DNA of 64,000 bases from Pseudomonas fluorescens (lineage in GTDB: Bacteria > Pseudomonadota > Gammaproteobacteria > Pseudomonadales > Pseudomonadaceae): contig NZ_CP012830.1 in assembly GCF_001307155.1 (NCBI RefSeq), positions 2,432,501-2,496,500 on the forward strand, written 5' to 3'. How positions within the stretch are numbered: position 1 is the first letter of the stretch; each line of letters starts with the position of its first letter. Below the pieces are notes generated by a model. That model was not told the DNA's origin. It made no database searches and saw only the letters and a list, made by a program, of their open reading frames with translations. A program made the translations under genes and the position numbers. Below, one piece after another: positions 63,601 to 64,000 of this stretch.

Positions 63601-64000
63601 TGACCGCTGTCAGCAGCAGCGATGGCGGGATCACCTGGATCGCGACCTTTACCCCGAGCGCCAGCATCACCGACGCGACCAACCTGATCACTCTGGACAA
63701 CACCGGAGTGGCCGATCTGGCTGGCAATGCCGGGACTGGCAGCACGGACTCGAACAACTATACGATCGACACCGTGCGTCCGACCGCGACTATCGTTGTC
63801 GCCGACAGTACCCTCACGGCCGGTGAAACGTCGTTGGTGACCATCACCTTCAGCGAAGCGGTGACGGGGTTCGACAACAGCGATCTGAGCGTGTCCAACG
63901 GCACCCTGACCAACGTCAGCAGCAGCGACGGCGGCATCACCTGGACCGCCACTTTCACGCCCACCAGCGGCATAAAAGACCCCACCAACCTCATCAGCCT
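57636..64000 (+). CDS. Giant DUF4347/LEPR-motif surface protein with Ig-like repeats (3' end outside window)
   Basis: Open to the window end, at least 2121 residues. The N-terminus is not a Sec signal: MWWSKGKSQTF leads to the motif LEPRMLFDGA (25-34), known at the start of large repetitive adhesins (LEPR-XLL type). Then come an Ala/Thr/Pro-rich linker, a DUF4347 domain (about 95-255; VVFVDSRIKDADSLL, VEIIAHGNSGDLWLG, DILIYACNTAAG), a domain starting TVTNNGDSGVGSLRQALSDS (polymorphic-outer-membrane/pectin-lyase-like), a very Gly-rich part (about 385-615) and 15 Ig-like repeats of 102 residues (SLVTITFSEAVTGFTNADLTI). ATG 57636 has GGTGAG upstream. It is probably a secreted adhesin; its exporter may be the HlyD/M50 set or a type I system outside the window. 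Confidence 0.92.
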   Translation, partial: MWWSKGKSQTFQGARVLASPMIMPLEPRMLFDGAVAATVADTAAQADSHATADAAKAPVTDHPVASKDTHGQADNSSAATPAPAATPTAVPGQSVVFVDSRIKDADSLLKGVAPGTQVVQLDATKDGLQQIADYLDTHHGVSTVEIIAHGNSGDLWLGDTYLSADNVAARSAVLARIGNDMNVGGDILIYACNTAAGDKGISFVDSLAQLTGRDIAASNNRTGVSGDWDLEIATGSIESHNVLSAQSMAAYQYSLATLTVTNNGDSGVGSLRQALSDSVVGDTVTFSTTMTVNLNAQLTITKDVTLEGDLNHDGIADVTLNGQYKTRVLQVASGVTATLDGLIIKQGLVAGNGAAAGMDGTASMGGGIFNAGNLTLKNVTVTSNAASGGGGGGGVTSPYVGGAVGGGGGGGGALGGQSGGHGGTSGFGTGVYGGTSGSANTGGNGGGYNPNYMGGRGGSSSGGAGGVGAANYSNGGAGGTANNGTISIGGGGGGSGWDKPGRAGASAAGGIYNASSGTLTVIGTSVISGNIAAGGGGGGGGGLGGSADSGGAAGKGVGAIWNKGTVLMTAANFAALSGNVGGSGSGGPALGGGSTGASVAAVNNIFNDGGTVNTAYAPAPSATIAVANSALHIGQTSLVTITFTEAVTGFTNADLTIANGTLSAVSSSDGGVTWTATLTPTNAINDTTNLITLDNTGVQSVSMGTAGVGTSTSNNYAIDTVRPTATIAFTDTALKIGDTSLVTFTFSEAVTGFTNADLTIANGTLTAVSSSDGGTTWTGTFTPTASITDTTNLITLDNTGIADLAGNAGSGTTDSNNYAIDTVRPTATIVVADTTLTAGETSLVTITFSEAVSGFTNADLSIANGTLSAVSSSDGGITWTATFTPTDGVSDTTNLITLTNAGVSDLAGNAGSGTTDSGNYVINTAHPTATIVVADNVLAIGETSLVTITFSEAVTGFTNADLAIANGTLSAVSSSDGGITWTATFTPTNAITDATNLITLDNAGVQNAVGNVGLGTTDSNNYAIDTVRPTATIVVADNALKIGDTSLVTITFSEAVSGFTNADLTITNGTLTAVSSSDGGITWTATFTPSASTTDATNLITLDNTGIADLAGNAGSGTTDSNNYAIDTVRPTATIVVADNALKIGDTSLVTITFSEAVTGFTNADLTITNGTLTAVSSSDGGITWTATFTPSASTTDATNLITLANTGIADLSGNAGTGTTDSNNYAIDTARPTATIVVADNALKIGDTSLVTITFSEAVTGFTNADLTIINGTLTAVSSSDGGITWTATFTPNASTTDATNLISLDNTGIADLAGNAGSGTTDSNNYAIDTQRPTATIVVTDTALGIGQTSLVTITFSEAVTGFTNADLTIDNGTLSAVSSSDGGVTWTATLTPVNGITHSGNMITLDNTGIADLAGNPGAATTDSNTYAIDSQRPTATIVFADPTLAAGETSLVTFTFSEAVTGFTNADLTIPNGTLTAVSSSDGGITWTATFTPTAGINDTTNLITLANTGVADLAGNAGSGTTDSGNFTIDTVRPTATIVVADNALKVGDTSLVTITFSEAVTGFTNSDLTIANGTLSAVSSSDGGVTWTATFTPTSAITDATNLITLDNTGVQNGSGNVGAGTTDSNNYAIDTQRPTATIVVTDTALGIGQTSLVTITFSEAVTGFTNADLTIDNGTLSAVSSSDGGVTWTATLTPVNGITHSGNMITLDNTGIADLAGNPGAATTDSNTYAIDSQRPTATIVFADPTLAAGETSLVTFTFSEAVTGFTNADLTIPNGTLTAVSSSDGGITWTATFTPTAGIKDTTNLITLANTGVADLAGNTGSGTTDSANFTIDTVRPTATIIVADNALKIGDTSLVTITFSEAVTGFTNADLTIANGTLSAVSSSDGGITWTATFTPTSAITDATNLITLDNTGVQNGSGNVGTGTTDSNNYAIDTQRPTATIVVTDTALGIGQTSLVTITFSEAVTGFTNADLTIANGTLTAVSSSDGGITWIATFTPSASITDATNLITLDNTGVADLAGNAGTGSTDSNNYTIDTVRPTATIVVADSTLTAGETSLVTITFSEAVTGFDNSDLSVSNGTLTNVSSSDGGITWTATFTPTSGIKDPTNLIS
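59498..64000 (+). repeat. Tandem 306-bp Ig-like repeats in the giant protein gene
   Basis: Fifteen units, each 306 bp (102 residues), begin near 59493, 59800, 60106 and then every 306 bases to 63778; the last is cut by the window. Units 8-10 (from 61636) and 11-13 (from 62554) form a higher-order duplication of 918 bp with near-identical stretches. Confidence 0.93.

Overview
The window looks like chromosomal DNA of a fluorescent Pseudomonas (P. fluorescens group). The grounds are a complete lap biofilm locus (lapG, lapD, lapA, lapEBC), a pvf/mgo diazeniumdiolate-signal operon, the rRNA sequence with tandem 5S genes, and several Pseudomonas-type REP elements (TGTAGGAGCAAGGC..., TGTGGCGAG...). 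GC is high and coding dense throughout. No prophage, IS element or CRISPR array is visible.

Layout. 1-942: 3' end of a 23S rRNA gene and two 5S rRNA genes, each with an intrinsic terminator. 1271-3151: an amino-acid-type dCache chemoreceptor. 3224-8899 (minus): four-gene pvfABCD/mgoBCAD operon (DUF3050-type haem-oxygenase-like enzyme, AurF-like diiron N-oxygenase, A-T-R NRPS, SRPBCC protein), preceded by about 740 bp of unusual AT-rich regulatory DNA. 9636-11113 (minus): a type II thioesterase-like protein whose nucleophile Ser is Gly, coupled to a GntR/FCD regulator with a palindromic operator candidate. 11274-35542: the Lap system: periplasmic protease LapG, c-di-GMP receptor LapD, the 5209-residue adhesin LapA with about 32 uninterrupted 300-bp repeats, and the LapE/LapB/LapC type I exporter. 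35863-40561: TauD/TfdA dioxygenase, ABC importer and LysR regulator, probably for an organosulfur or related compound. 40705-44943: MFS tripartite drug-efflux set. 44962-45651: NYN-domain protein with an unusual promoter-terminator leader.

45932-64000 is the most interesting accessory region. A DUF3142 protein and a YfiO-like TPR protein face a translationally coupled operon encoding two HlyD-like adaptors, a large protein combining a PqqD/RRE-like N-terminus, an M50 site-2-protease core (HEFGH) and a HlyD-like C-terminus, and a GNAT acetyltransferase. Next come a DUF6916-type protein and a microcystin-dependent/tail-collar protein, then a GT39-like glycosyltransferase, a sulfotransferase and a second giant surface protein (N-terminal LEPRMLFDGA motif, DUF4347, Gly-rich region, 306-bp Ig-like repeats) that runs off the window. 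No ABC ATPase or TolC-like channel accompanies this set. I propose it as a candidate little-described system for maturing, exporting and decorating surface proteins.

The two giant adhesin loci and the small-molecule signal operon suggest a region devoted to surface attachment and population behaviour. Functional claims rest on motif recognition by eye; no database search was possible.
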